Shown here piece after piece: positions 22,575 to 34,800 of a DNA stretch of 64,000 nucleotides; positions within the stretch are counted from its first letter, which is position 1; every line of letters starts with the position of its first letter. Source of the DNA: Salvator merianae (taxonomy: Eukaryota > Chordata > Lepidosauria > Squamata > Teiidae); NCBI GenBank assembly GCA_003586115.2, contig QVOM02000074.1, positions 3,638,147 to 3,702,146 of the forward strand, in the 5' to 3' direction. The translations under genes and the position numbers were made by a program. The notes beneath the pieces were generated by a model. The model was not told the DNA's origin. It ran no database searches and was given only the letters and a program-made list of their open reading frames with translations.

Positions 22575-23260
22575 TCACCTGGAGGAAACAAATATCTGCA
22601 CAGACCAGATTTTTAAAGGAAAAAAAAGGGGGAATTGAGTAGCATTGGAAGTGGAATTTTGGGGTTTGATCAGTCCATTTCATACTGCAATCGTAGGGTG
22701 TGACCACACAGGGTTCCTGTGCCTATTTTCAAAGGATGCCTATTTTCAAAGGATCACTCCACCTGTGGATGCAGAAAAAAACTGTCACACAGTTTTAAAA
22801 CTAAGCACTGAAAAAACTCCTATCTCACTTCCATTCCTTGTCTTCGCCTTCCATGTTCGCTACTCATTAGCAACTGCCAGCTCAGGTTTCCATGGCCCTG
22901 ATTGGTTGGCCATAGCAGCCATTTACAGGCTTGGATTTGCTAAAGGAGCCTCTGTAGCTTTCCGCCAAATTTGACCCAAACACTGAGTCAACTCAAAAGT
23001 GATGAATTCTCATTTGGGAAAGGGGTGCAGACTCAGAGGATTAGTGGAAGGAGTAAGTCATCTTCTGATATTTTATATCTGTCCTTTGAGCCTCAAATTC
23101 ACCCCTGAGGTGGCCTTTTTACTGTGTCTGATCACAGCCTTAGTTGCAATATAAGGGTTGTTGTGTCATACATTGCAACAGGCAAAACTACTGCTTTAAT
23201 GAATCTGATCATTTTCCTTATCCTTCATGACCATCTCTAACTGAGGGTTAATTTTGATTT
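22575..23260. repeat. Unnamed dispersed repeat, copy 2 (split by a Harbinger-like element)
   Basis: Homologous to 21203-21600, but interrupted after 'actgcaatcgta' by 22696-23139 and resuming with 'ttagttgcaat'. The uninterrupted relative reads ATTTTAGTGG at that point, so it preserves the pre-insertion site. Confidence 0.6.
22696..23139. mobile_element. PIF/Harbinger-like MITE (444 bp) with GTA/TTA flanks
   Basis: The left end GGGTGTGACCACACAGGG pairs with the right end CTGTGTCTGATCACAGCC. The flanking triplets GTA and TTA, and the TTA at the empty site of the related repeat, suggest a TWA-type target. An 18-bp tandem duplication (CCTATTTTCAAAGGATG) lies at 22721-22755. Non-coding. Confidence 0.65.
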
Positions 23261-24488
23261 GTTATGCAATATAATTTATGAATTTGTTATGAAATATAAT
23301 TGATGGAGGTGCTTATTTTAAAAAATACTTTTGGAAATCGGGAACTTTTAGATCTGAAGTAGTACTTATCTTACATTTATTTCTGATAGTACCATTTAGG
23401 AAAAGCTGTTGCCCAAGAGTTTGGAGGGTTACACCAAGACAGGCAGATAACTAGATGGATTAAAAGAACTGGCATTATATATGATAAGTTAATATATTGC
23501 TATTGGTGGCATGGAGATTTTATTTTAGAAATAATAGGTTGTAAATAGCTATCATTTACTTTGTTCAAATCTTTTTGTTTTATTGGGCATAGTACAATAG
23601 TTTTTGATTAACTGATTGTGACCACTTTTCTTACCGCATGTGAAAGGCTTTCTCAGTGTCTGAAATAGCTAAGAAATATTTAGACAAATTACCACTTTTC
23701 AGATCTACAATAATTGTTCAAACACCTGTTTTATTTGATACACAAATATAAAACAACTAATCTTATCCAGAGGAAGCTTTTATATACTAGATGTATGATA
23801 CAAAGTATAAGTGAAGCTGTAAATCAAAGCTAATATCTAAGTAAACTAGCCCTAAATAGTATCATGTACAATATCAAACATGTAGCTTTTTTTAACTGAT
23901 ATTCTTTTTATGATGTACACAAATTCTGAAAACTACTGAGTGCAGCTATATATTTTTAGTGTTGCCTTTATACCTAAAAAAGATCATTTTAGCTTTAAGT
24001 TATTTCATGTATTTCCATATTACACCTGGGTGCCTTTCTGAAGGATGATTCACAAGAGGATTTTTTTATATTCAGTAATTATGATTACCAAGATAATAGT
24101 CTCCATGCACATTAACATTCCCAAATTCTTAAATGAAGTGTGTTGGCTTAGGATCGTCGTTTTGATTCCAAATGGGTCCCCTTTAGCTTTAGGGCACGCA
24201 GGACATACAAAGGAGGCAATCCTTGAGATAAAATTAAATCACTCTACACAGCATTGCAATTCTGCAAATTAGAGTTGTGTAAAAGGGTGCTCTGAAACAG
24301 CACCATTTTATCATTTGGAAGCCTGCTTTTCATGTAGACTAGCCCACATTTACAGAGCTCCTGGTAAAGAGGTGATCACTTGCCATTCTAGACACTGTAG
24401 GGAAGAGGTGAATAATCAACTGGCATGTCATGGTTTGAGATGAAGCGCAATGCACTAACTCCATTTACAAACTCCTCCTGCATTCTTT
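23261..24488. other. AT-rich non-coding stretch, nothing recognised
   Basis: Strongly AT-rich sequence with short chance ORFs only. No repeat termini recognised. Confidence 0.5.
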
Positions 24489-24973
24489 GGGCCTTTCTGC
24501 ACAGGTCATTGCCTGGTGATAAGGAGTCTAAAGGTTTCCCACATACTTTTGTGGATTATAGAATCCCCACCCTCTCCTAACACACTCTGTCTACACAGGA
24601 TAGAGCATAGGCTGGAATAGGACATCCAAACTGGTGTCCTAGTCTGGTTTACCAGTAGGCCTCAACACTGAGATCTACTGATGTGCTAGGGGTAATACGT
24701 TGGGCCTTCATGGTCTGGTATATCATGGGGGGCCCTTTTCAGTTGTGCAATAGGAAATGTCTCCTCCCAGAAGCTCTGAAGAACAGGAACTTTTGTTCTT
24801 GGCTTTCAGAGAATTCAGAGGCCCTAACGCCATTTGTGAAGCTGGTGCAGGCTTTGGAGCTGGTTCAGGGGTTGGTGCAGGACAAGTCATCCCAACGTGG
24901 ACAGCCTTGTCCCTTATGAGCAGCAACCCATTCCATCTTGTGACAGGTTGAATATCCCGGTCAGGACGGAATG
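24489..24973. mobile_element. GGGCC-terminus inverted-repeat element
   Basis: The left end is GGGCCTTTCTGCACAGG. The probable right end is CCCGGTCAGGACGGAATGCCC, degraded from the family's CCGGTAAGTGCGGAAAGGCCC. The interior is homologous to 59415-59895: both contain 'ctgtctacacaggat' / 'ttgtccacacaggat', 'ggcctcaacactgagatctac' / 'ggcctcaatgtcaagatctat', and a run of GGTGCAGG- or CAGCACCAG-type triplets. Confidence 0.6.
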
Positions 24974-26535
24974 CCCTGATCTGCGAATGAAGACATCAGT
25001 GCAAATACAACCTTATTCAATCACTTTCTTATTTTAGGGTTCACAGGTGTAGAACTGCATTGCATACGTTAAAACTATCACTTTGAATTGTACTCGGAAA
25101 CCAAAATTATATTCAGGCATGGGGTTATTGTATAGTCTTGTCCTCCTCCTCATCTGAGGCCATCCAGATGACATTGCCTTTGCTCAGTTGCCAACTACTC
25201 ACACTTCTTATTACAAATTTCCTGCAGCACAAAATATTAAGAAGGAGCATCTGTACAGTTAAACGGTAATTTCTCACTATATCTTTGGGAGTCCTTCCAA
25301 CAAAAGACTATAGTGACATCTGATCTTTAAACAGTGGATGGATATCTTGTTCTATAAATAGGACACCAGTGCCATGCAGGTTAAGACTAAACTGTTGATA
25401 GGAGATGGATAATCCCATATGAATTACACCATATTTTTCTTTTAACTAAATTTCTACTATGAAACTGTTGAATAGAATTTGTCACTGCTTAAAATGTTTA
25501 CCCCAGAGGTAATCTGCTTGGCCTGAAGAACAAGAAGTATGCCCCCAAATACAAAATTCTTTACTTGGCTGCATAGAACTTAATGAAACCACCAAGAGGA
25601 AAGCCACAGTATCTTTTTAAACAGTATATCCACTTTAATGCTGACTTCAGAGAACTCACTATGGTTGCATCCTTTCATTTTTTTTCCTGCATAAAAATTA
25701 TCTCATTTGAAAGTGCACATGCAAAATGTCTGAGGATTTGTATTTAAAGTGACATATGAGTGGGAGTAAAATGAAGCAGGATTATAGGAATCAGTTGAGT
25801 AGGGCTGGCTTTTTGCTCAGGAGGACGGCCTTGGGCGCTTTCTGCACACTTGCAGACTCTAAGGAGAGGCCTATGGGCAGTACGGTACGTGTGAGAAGAC
25901 AGCTCCGCCCTCCCAGGTGTTGCCATTCCTGGCGTCCAAAGCCTGCGCATTGACTAGTTAATCCAGGGAGGGGATCAGGAGATAAGGCAGGCTTGCAGCA
26001 CTGACCTCCCCGCTTTAGCCTTGGGATCAGGGAGGAAGGACAAAGGGAAGTCTCTTCTCGGTTTGCTAACTGTCCACCATGGTGTGGAAAGTCAGCAACC
26101 TCTTCTCCCCCTTTACGGGTCTGCAACAAGAATTTTAGACTTCCAGGCCACAAGGGGATACAGGGCAACAATCACCTCCAAGTCAACTTATATTTGCTGC
26201 GGCCCAGTGTTACATTGCCTGCATTTTATATTGTAAAGAAATGCTGATAGAAAGTTAAAGAGAACAGAAAGTATAAACTTTGCTGGTTTCTTAGGGGCAG
26301 GTGAAGCCTAGTGGATCCACAACTTCTGAACATGTATATTTTGATTTGTATTGTCACTGTTGTTCATTGCTCTTTGATATACTGTAGTCAATTGGTTTTG
26401 TTCATACAAGCAAGGCAGCTAAAGACATGTTTACTCATATGTTTCAAGAAAGCCTTAAAAGGTTCCTGCACTGGGCAGGGGGTTAGGCTGTGCAAGATTT
26501 CTAATATCTATTCCAACATATATATTTTGTGATTC
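24974..26535. other. Non-coding stretch, nothing certain
   Basis: The interval 25740-26230 is relatively GC-rich and carries ORFs on both strands (65-126 codons) that mirror one another. None has a recognisable domain. It could be an unrecognised repeat. Confidence 0.45.
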
Positions 26536-26538
26536 TAA

Positions 26539-27394
26539 GGGTGTGTTCAGACTAGCGAGTTTTAAAACCACCTGAATAAAAAGAGCGAATAATTCCTGGG
26601 TGCACAGAAAAAAAGCCTTCCAAACACAGTTACATAATTATTCATTTCATAACTCACGCATAGTACAACCTCTTTGCTTCAACAGACAAGGTACCAAGCC
26701 TGCCAAGGGTGCGCCTCACTGGTTGGCCACTGGGTATGAAATCCCCATCTCTTTGCTGAAGCAGTTTCCAACTCCTTAACTGCAGGTTTTTTTGTTTGCA
26801 AACCAAATCATTATGAAATTCAAGTCTCTCTCTCTCCCCACTCTCATTATTATAAGTCCAGTGTGCTTCTCTAATCTAAAGAAGGCAGAATAGAAGTTAT
26901 TTTTGCAGTTCAAAAATTTCTGGTCCCAGCAAGAGCTTGCTGGTGCCACTCCCTCCCTGCCTGATTGTCCCATGCCTTCAAGCCAAGGCTGTGAAACAAA
27001 ATCATTCCAAACCTCAGGTTTCTCTCACCCCACTCCTTGTTATTATATGAAGTCTAATGTGCTTTTTAAGTACATTTCTAAAGGAAGGCAGAATAGGAGT
27101 TATTTTTTTAGTTGCACTTTTAGCTTCCTTCGATTTGTTTAACTGATTTCAAAAGTTCCTGGTGCCGGCAAGAGCCCACTGGTGCTCCTCCCTCCCTGTC
27201 CAATTGTCTGATGGGTTCCTTCAAGGCTGTGATTGGTGGAGGCGCTCCCCACTCAGTTCTAGGACGACCCAAGAGCTCTTTTCTCCCAGCCCCATTACAG
27301 GTAACGGGTAAGACAAATTTTCTTATTTCCTGTTTAGCCTCCTCAGGTCACATTCACCAAGAAGGTGACTGAAATAGCTAGTCTGAACACATCC
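26539..27394. mobile_element. PIF/Harbinger-like element with TAA duplication, 856 bp
   Basis: The left end GGGTGTGTTCAGACTAGC and right end GCTAGTCTGAACACATCC are near-perfect inverted repeats. Both sides are flanked by TAA (26536-26538 and 27395-27397), the TWA target duplication typical of PIF/Harbinger. It has internal imperfect repeats: two blocks share 'tggtgccac/gctcc...tccctccctg...gattgt', at 26942 and 27180. No transposase, so it is non-autonomous. Confidence 0.88.
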
Positions 27395-27599
27395 TAAGGT
27401 TAAGTAGACTGCTTTTATGACTGTAGAATAGAAGATAGCCCTTAATTCTGTTTGCATGGATTTAAATGAAGCACAGTAGCTTGATATTGCATGCAAATGT
27501 GACATTGGAATGTGTAAAATGTATCAAGGTAGCAATATCTATTAATGCAAGATTGAGTAGCTGGGCTGGGGGAGGGGAGGTAGGTCCACTGAGTCTTAA

Positions 27600-28030
27600 G
27601 TAGACAACAAGGTTATGCTCAAGATCCTGCAAGCTAGGCTTCTACAATATGTGAACTGAACTGGGAACTACTAGTAGCACAAGCTTTTTTTCAAAGAGAC
27701 AGAGGAATTAGAGATAAAATTGCCAACACTGACCGGATTAATGAGAAAGCGAGGAAGTTCAGAAAAAACATCTACTTCAGCTTCGTTGACTACGCTAAAG
27801 CTTTTTATTGTGTGAATATCAACAAACTGTGGCAAGTTCTGAAACAGATGGGAGTACCAGACCACCTTTATCTGTCTCTTGCGGAATCTATATGTAGGTC
27901 ATAAAGCAGTAGTCAGAACTGAACATGGACAACTGATTGGTTCAAGATTGGGAAAGGAGTTTGACTAGCCTGCATATTGTCACCCTATTTATATAACTTA
28001 TATGCAAAATGCTGGGCTGGATGAATTAAA
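27600..28030 (+). pseudogene. BovB (RTE) LINE reverse transcriptase fragment
   Basis: The + strand, read across frame breaks, contains blocks of the BovB reverse transcriptase: 'DKIANTDRINEKARKFRKNI' then 'YFSFVDYAKAFYCVNINKLW' then 'QVLKQMGVPDHLYLSL', with the conserved 'DYAKAFD' palm motif degraded to DYAKAFY. The later 'MQNAGLDELKVGIKI' just before 28030 corresponds to the segment after the 'GCILSPYLFNLY' block. The catalytic YADD segment is missing because the copy ends at the L1 fragment. BovB is a vertically and horizontally inherited RTE element found in squamates and ruminants. The copy is degenerate. Confidence 0.88.
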
Positions 28031-28034
28031 AGTT

Positions 28035-29930
28035 GGAATTAAAATAAATTATCTTTTTTATAATTGTTTTTGTAAATTTTATAAATGTATAATTCCGCAA
28101 TGTCTTAATCAAATTACTGTATACACTTTCTTGCAAAGTACAAATTATATTTCTTTTACCCTCCCTCCTTCCTCCATCAGATCTGCAAATATCTTGATGT
28201 TCATTGGAAGACTCTTTGGATCTGCTAAACCATATCAGTAGTCTCCGGGTTTGTTGCGAAGTATTCTTTCACTTTAAACCACTTCTCCTTTATTCCTTTT
28301 CTCTGACTCTGTAAATTATGGCTCTTTTGTCTCATTTATTATTTGAAATGTCATTTGGTCTAGAATGTATTTATACCAATTTTGCATAGTCCACTTTGCT
28401 GAATTCTTCCATCAGTATATCAAAACCGCTAACGCTGCTGTTATTAATTGATCCACAGTAAACTTATCCTCTTCGTTTAGAAGATTCTCACTTATGTATG
28501 ACCTATACATAATTCTTTTGTTAATGGGATATTACACAAAAATATCCCATTATTAATTTCTTTTCCAACCTTCTTCCAAAATACTTGTACTTTCTCACAT
28601 TTCCGGAACATATGTACGCAAATAGCTTTCGTTGGACAGCCATGCCAGCAGTTAGAATCTGAATATTTACACACACACACACACGCACATATATAAGCTA
28701 CTTGACAAGAAGTTCTTTACTATTTGAATAAAACTTTCTTTCTTAGTTCTTTTACCCTGTTTTGTTCTACAAATAACATTTAACTGTTCTTCTATATCTT
28801 TTATTTCTATCTTTACGTCTTCTTTTCATAAATTTCTTAAGTTAACTGTTCTTTTATCTCCTTGACCCCTCAACAGATTATGTATCTTCTCTCCTAATGC
28901 CTTCATTGTCTTTTATCACAATTTTATTATTTCCTCAAAGGGAGACAATTGGATTTTCAATAATTCCTTTGGTTCCATTTTGTTTTAAAAAAACTGAATT
29001 TGAAGCCATTTATTACCTCCTAATAGATTTACTAATCTCTCTCTTGTTATATAATTGCCCTCCTCATCATATAATTTCTCCATTGTATTTATTCCAAGCT
29101 CTTTTAATTTCTCTATCTCTATCTCTGCTTTACCTATAACTTTTCCTTTCTTATTTATTATTCCTATTGTAGTTACTTTAGAATCTCTTTTTATTAACTT
29201 TTTCTGCATCACCTCCAAACTGAGAGCATTGCTCTACTTGGGCCAACGTAGAAATCCTTTGTTTTATTATTCATTTTATTAAAAAAATATGTCTTCATTT
29301 TGTCTATTATTCTTTTTTCAATTCGTATCCACTTAGAATTTCCATACTCCATTTCTATTAACCTAGAGATTTTAAAAGCATCATGATATTACTCCAGGCT
29401 TGGGACTACCCAACCTTCTTCCTTCTTTGAAGCAGTAAGATAATCTTTTTTTGTTCTAGGTTTTCTTTTTCCTGCCAGCCACCTTCTCAAAGTATTATCC
29501 CACTGACATAAATTTTTCAGTGGAATTTCCTCAGGTAAATTTTGAAAAAGATGTAATAACTTCGGAACAGTTAGAATCTTTAAAGCTCATAGACGAGATA
29601 GGATGCTTAAATTTTTGTTTTTCCAGTTTGTTATTTGTTTATTTATCTTTCCCCATTGTGGGTTGTAATTTCTTTCACCTCTTTTCTACAGATTTTTGTA
29701 AATGTATATCACCAAATGCTTCCTTTTTTATGTACTTAATTTTAATCCTGTTGTTTTTGCTATTTCTATTTGTTCTTTTGGTGGTGTGCTTATAAACATA
29801 GCATCTGATTTTTTAAAATTAACTTTCAATCCTGATTGTTTTTCAAGTATATTTAATTTTTTGTTATTTCCATTACCATCACCTTAGGTTGTTCTGAAAT
29901 AAGTTATATCATCTGCAAACTCTTATGTGT
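28035..29930 (-). pseudogene. L1-type LINE, 3' half of ORF2 and 3' UTR, decayed
   Basis: The sense strand is minus. From about 29930 downwards the frames give 'FADDITYF' (the RT catalytic YADD block with Tyr changed to Phe), then 'GLKVNFKKSD', 'LFQNLPEEIPLKN', 'KRKPRTKK', 'SKKEEGWVVPSLE' (L1's 'GGxGVPNLE' motif), 'LGINTMEKLYDEEGNYI' and finally 'CEKVQVFWKKVGKEI' near 28500-28680, the cysteine/tryptophan-rich L1 ORF2 C-terminus. Stops and frame shifts interrupt it. It is truncated just upstream of the catalytic motif, and the 3' UTR runs to about 28035, against a BovB fragment. Confidence 0.87.
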
Positions 29931-30737
29931 GTCCTGAGTGATGCAATCTCCCTTGAGAGCAACCACAGAATTGTCTTCTTCAATGCTGCCTCATTAATCA
30001 ATTACTTCTATTTTTTTTTTATTTTCCAGAATTGAAAAAAAGTATATAACAAGAAAGCTTTCTGTCCTCAAATTAGCTGCAGTCTTAAAACTTACTTAAA
30101 AGTCAGTTCTGCTATGGTCAGTGATGCTTTTTCTAAGGAAAGTGGGATGATCACTCAGCCTGAACACTTAAGAGTCATGTAACCAAACTACCACTGTCAT
30201 TATCAGTCTGAACTTTACTGAAGTAGACAGAAGAATACATTATCAATACTAGCACATTTGCTATGGGCCAGACTACTTCCTAGTTCCTGCTTCCACCACG
30301 GAGACAGGTGGCAGTGGCAGAAACAACACATGGCTAGTACCAGGGTTTTGTGACGTTGTGTTCCTCAGCTTTGAAACTGAGCAAGCTGTCAAGTGCTAGC
30401 CCACTCTGCCCCACTGCATTCCTGGTCTGGAATGCTTTTTTTGTGCCAGGCTTGATTTCCATGGTATGCCCCATATTGTGCATGCAGAAGAATTCTGAGT
30501 GGCAAAACCACAAAATTCAAAGGATGTTTCCACACTTATACATTTTCCCTTCCCAGTTCTCCCCCCACCCCGCTTACCACTCTTTGTTTCTGTGACGGTT
30601 CTAGCCTTCTCTGTGGTGCAGCATTTCTTACCAAAACATCCTGCCTTCAAATAGTTTTCATAGCTTTGAATCTTCCCAACTTCATATAATCCAGGTATTG
30701 TAAACTCTGCACTTCCTTCAAGTCAGGCCATAGAGTC
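29931..30737. other. Non-coding stretch, nothing recognised
   Basis: Mixed-composition sequence with a poly-T tract near 30010. Antisense short ORFs only. Confidence 0.45.
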
Positions 30738-31345
30738 ATTGGCTGCATTTGCACTGGGACAGTAGACCAGACCAGCAGGATGACAAGACCACTCTGTCTG
30801 CACAGGACAGGGCTTTGGAGCAGACTACAGTGGCCCTTTCTGCACTTGGCTTTATTCTGGACTATATCCCAGAATAGGGACCTGCTATCCACACACTAGT
30901 GCTGATTATAGCAGGCCCCAGGTGGGGCCTGCCATAGTTCATAGTAGTATGCCAATGGCAGATCCCTATTCCAAGATATGATCTGGAATAAGGTCAAGTG
31001 CAAAAAGGGCCAGTGTAAAAATGGCACCATAGTCTGCTCCAAGTGCGGACTGTTTTGCAAGTGGTTGATGCAGTGGTATAATGGATTAGCAGCTCATGTG
31101 CGATCAGCACCCGGCCCATGGACCAGTACACCACACCCAGTGCTATTTCACCAGGCACCTGGAAGTGATGCTGGAAGTGTACCAGTTCTGAGTGCCCAGC
31201 CAAAACAGGTCCGGCTGGCAACTGTGGAGGCTTGGGAACTAAAGCACATGAGCGGCAGCCCAACCCACCATGGGCCTGATTGTCTGTTCCAGATCAGTGT
31301 GGAACAGGATGGCCAGTGCCTTACAGAAATGTCCATTGTGCCTAC
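30738..31345. mobile_element. Outer inverted-repeat element disrupted by 30832-31011
   Basis: The outer unit has GGCTGCATTTGCACTGGG on the left and possibly CAGTGCCTTACAGAAATGTCC on the right. Immediately around the inner element the host text is itself palindromic (TTGGAGCAGACTACAG before, ATAGTCTGCTCCAAG after), as in the subterminal hairpins of this family. Borders are approximate. Confidence 0.4.
30832..31011. mobile_element. GGGCC-family element, compact 180-bp copy
   Basis: It starts GGCCCTTTCTGCACTTGG and ends CAAGTGCAAAAAGGGCC. The inverted repeat continues inwards (TTATTCTGGA... / ...TCTGGAATAA), so about 30 bp pair at each end. AGT flanks both sides (30829-30831 and 31012-31014), a second case in this window of a 3-bp target duplication for this family. 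Non-coding. Confidence 0.85.
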
Positions 31346-33994
31346 CAGGATTAAAGTGAAACAGGGCATTACAGAAGAAAGTAGGACAAGCACAATGACT
31401 TACTAATTAGAAATAGAGATTAGTATTCATCAAAGTGGAAACAGCTTTACCTCCTTTGTGAAATCACTGGTTCCCATCACATTGACCCATCGGTTTCACA
31501 CATCACCAGCCATCAGTGCTGTCGTTCTCAGTGGGCCCAACACTCCGAAATGGTCGGGTGTCTTGCAGGACAGCTGGCTCTTCCTGCCCCCTCATTCTGA
31601 GTCAGAACAAAATGTAAAAACTATTCTGTTCATACCCTTCGTCAGAAGAGAAATGTTGAATGAGGTCATAAGCCTGTTTAGATGCTTTGTTTCCCAGAAG
31701 GTACAAATAACTTTTCTGAAAGAACACACCTATTCTCCCACAGTTATATTTAACTCCTTCCCAATACTGACTTAACTATTCCTGCCAAAAATGGAGATAA
31801 TTACCACTGCCTAAAATCTATATTATAAGAGTTTCAAATTGTATTTATTCTTTCACAAGCAAAGTACAGTTTTAAAAGCATTTTAAACAGGGTTTCCTTT
31901 TTCTTTTTAACTTTCTGCAAGGAACTGTATACATTTGTATGCTTCTCATGGTACTTTATAAATGATAGATGACAATCTTCTAGATTTTTTTTAACTGTGA
32001 CGATTTAGTTTTCACTCTTAGCTAACCCACTTTAGTAAATTCACCCATTATATTTTCAACCCAAATTATCTGAGATATAATTGCCTACTTCACAGTAGAA
32101 AAATAAACTCTTGAACATACGCTTAAGAGGAGTTTTTACATGGCATTTTAAAGTCACATCTTTAATACAAGTTTAAATTCATATGGCATTATCATTTCCC
32201 TAATATCAGATTAGGGTTTCAGTGACTGGTGCTCCTAACTGTTAGGTTGAAGATTCTAGGCAAGCCACTTCAAACTCCAGGTAATTTCCCAGCATGCACA
32301 GCCAATTCAGAAGGACCAGCTCTTGTTGCAATTTTCTCATACCATGTTCAACAATAAACAAACCTTGATATTTAATTGAAGTTAGTGACTGTGGAAGAAC
32401 AGCCATATTGAAGTTTTCACTTTCAAAACTGTTACTATGTTGTTTCAAGGGCTACCTAACCTAATAATTGTCACATCCTGGTTCAAGTTGGGTTCATATT
32501 AAACACCAGTGCTTCTTTCACTCTCTAACCCACCTGCTTTAATGGGTAGTTAAAAGCCAGTCATAAGGTATATTTTCACAAAATATGAAGCTTTTGTGTG
32601 CCACGTGGTGATGTTTTCAGGGGAGGGTGTTTCCTTTTTATGTACAATGCCATCAGTCTTATCTAGGGTACCAGATTAGCATAGGAATGATCCACCTTCA
32701 CTGATCAAATAAGTATTCACATTTCCCTTCAGGAATGTGATTGGGTCACATATCAGAGAGGGATCATAGTAAGATTACAATTAGTTCATCACATGTGAAA
32801 CACAAACTGGATATTTTCCCTAGCACAGAAGCAGGAATAAAAAATGTTTCACCAAAAAGGCTGGATGAAATGGACCGGGTAGCAGTGTGAATGGAGGGCG
32901 GAATATGGTTTACTAAATGTATAAATAACCTCAGCACCACATTTTCATGAAACCAAGCAAAGAAAAGGATAGAAAATGTGAGTAGGTGTGGGTAGGTGAT
33001 TGTTGGTTATCTTGGTCAATAGCAATAAAGGGCAGGGTGGGAAGGCAAAATGGGCAAGGCAGAAGTTGCTTCCTGTTCTTCCTGCCCCCATCTAAACAGA
33101 TTCAGCATGAAAGCCAATGCAGCATGAATGGGTTAGGAGGACTGGAATTCAGAATTTGCAGTCATTCCTTTCATTTGAGGTTGGAGATGTATTCTGATTG
33201 CTACTTACTACAGTTTATTTGGTGAACACAAAGAGAGGTATCTTTTTAAAGAGTTGTTACAGTACTACAGAGTCAACCCAGGTAGAGCAAAAATGTGCGG
33301 ACATGTGTTCAGTCTCATTCCTGATCCCTCTTTGTATGATTAAAATAAACTGTAAGTAACTTTTAAAAGGGAACACCAAAAAGGGCATTTTGCAGTACAG
33401 TTCAATGTGAGAGAGAAAGAAACAGGAACAAAGTTTTGCATATCTTTAAAAGTCTTTATTTTTTCAAGTAACAAGTAAAAGTGTCCTCTCTGTATCATCA
33501 CACATGTTCAGCTTTCATGAAAGTAGGTGGTTTAAGAAGTATGTGTTATCCATGAACATGCATACATGAATGTTTCTTTTTCTGTGACTTTCTGGTCACT
33601 GTCACACTCAATGATAAAAGTATTTCTTCTTGGAACTTTACCACTGGACTGTGAGCAGCAATCAGAAGTGTACACAGAGCATAGGACAGGCTAGTGGACA
33701 AAGATAAGGAGTAGGTTATTATTAAATAGGTTAAGTAGGTTATTATTAAATATTATGATCAAACCTGTCCTCAGAAAGAGTGTACAATTGCGGCCTAAAC
33801 CTAGGCTGGCTCCTGCACTGACCAAATATCATGGCAGCAAGCAATATTCTGGAGAAAAGCCTTTCCAGAACTATTGCTTGCTGAACAGACAGCGTGGGAG
33901 CTCGTGCTGTCTATGTACATCACCATGTGTGAACAGTTGGTTTTTTCGGCCCCAGCAGATGTGTGGTGGCCAGAGTGTGATGGCAACTCTGGAT
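31346..33994. other. Non-coding stretch, nothing recognised
   Basis: AT-rich sequence with a small direct duplication (GTAGGTTATTATTAAATA type) around 33711-33752. No coding or repeat family recognised. Confidence 0.5.
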
Positions 33995-34800
33995 ACAAGG
34001 TAGGCTATCACACAATTTAGGGGGATATAGCAGAGCTATGTTGGGGTTGCCACAAATACATTTAGGTCATTTGCTGGAAATATTTTTTGTAGATTTCTTG
34101 CTGCTGCATTCTTCTAAAAGTCTTCAAGAGCAGCCCCATGTAGAGTGCATTACAATAGTTCAGTCTAGAAGTTACCAGGCCATTGAGTACTGTGGTGAAA
34201 CTGTTTCTGGTGAACTAGTCATAGTTGGAAACAGGTACTGTTAGCCATTGCCTCCACCTGAGCACAGAATAAAGGAGAACCAATAGATTTGGCACCTGCC
34301 CCTTCCATGGCAAAACATCTCTACTGAGTACTGGATGCCTCCTTATTTCATGGACTTGAAATTAAATTTATTGCCCCTCCAACCAGCGCATTACTTCCTC
34401 CAAGCACCTGTCAAACATTCTTGATTCAGGTGGAGCAAAGAGATAGAACTGGATGTCATCTATATACTGCTGGTACTACACTCCAAATCTTCTTATTACC
34501 TTTCCCAGCAGCTTAATAAAGAGCACGAGAGATAAGACTGATCCCTGAGGAACCCCACAGGTGAGTTCCTATGGTGTTGAGAAAGAGTTTCCTACAATGA
34601 TTCTCTGGTATTGGCCTTGGAAAAAGGAGTGGAATCATCATAATATGAGTGCCTCTGACACTATAGCCTTTCCAAAAAGATACCATGGTTAATGGTTTCA
34701 AACGTCGCTGAGAATTCAAGGAGAACCAACAGGGTCATACTCCCGTTGTGTTTCTCCCAGAGAGGTTCATCATCCAAGGCAACCAATGAAGGAAACTGTA
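33995..34800 (-). pseudogene. L2 LINE, C-terminal half of the reverse transcriptase, decayed
   Basis: The sense strand is minus. Near 34560 it reads as a broken 'CGVPQGSVLSP' block, followed by a degraded 'YIDDIQFYL' in place of YADDTQLYL (about 34440-34470), 'CLEEVMRWLEG' and, towards 34130, 'LVTSRLNYCNALYMGLLLKT'. These are the ordered motifs of L2 reverse transcriptases. The Asp-Asp pair survives although the preceding Ala is Ile. Multiple stops; dead copy without 5' end. Confidence 0.82.
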
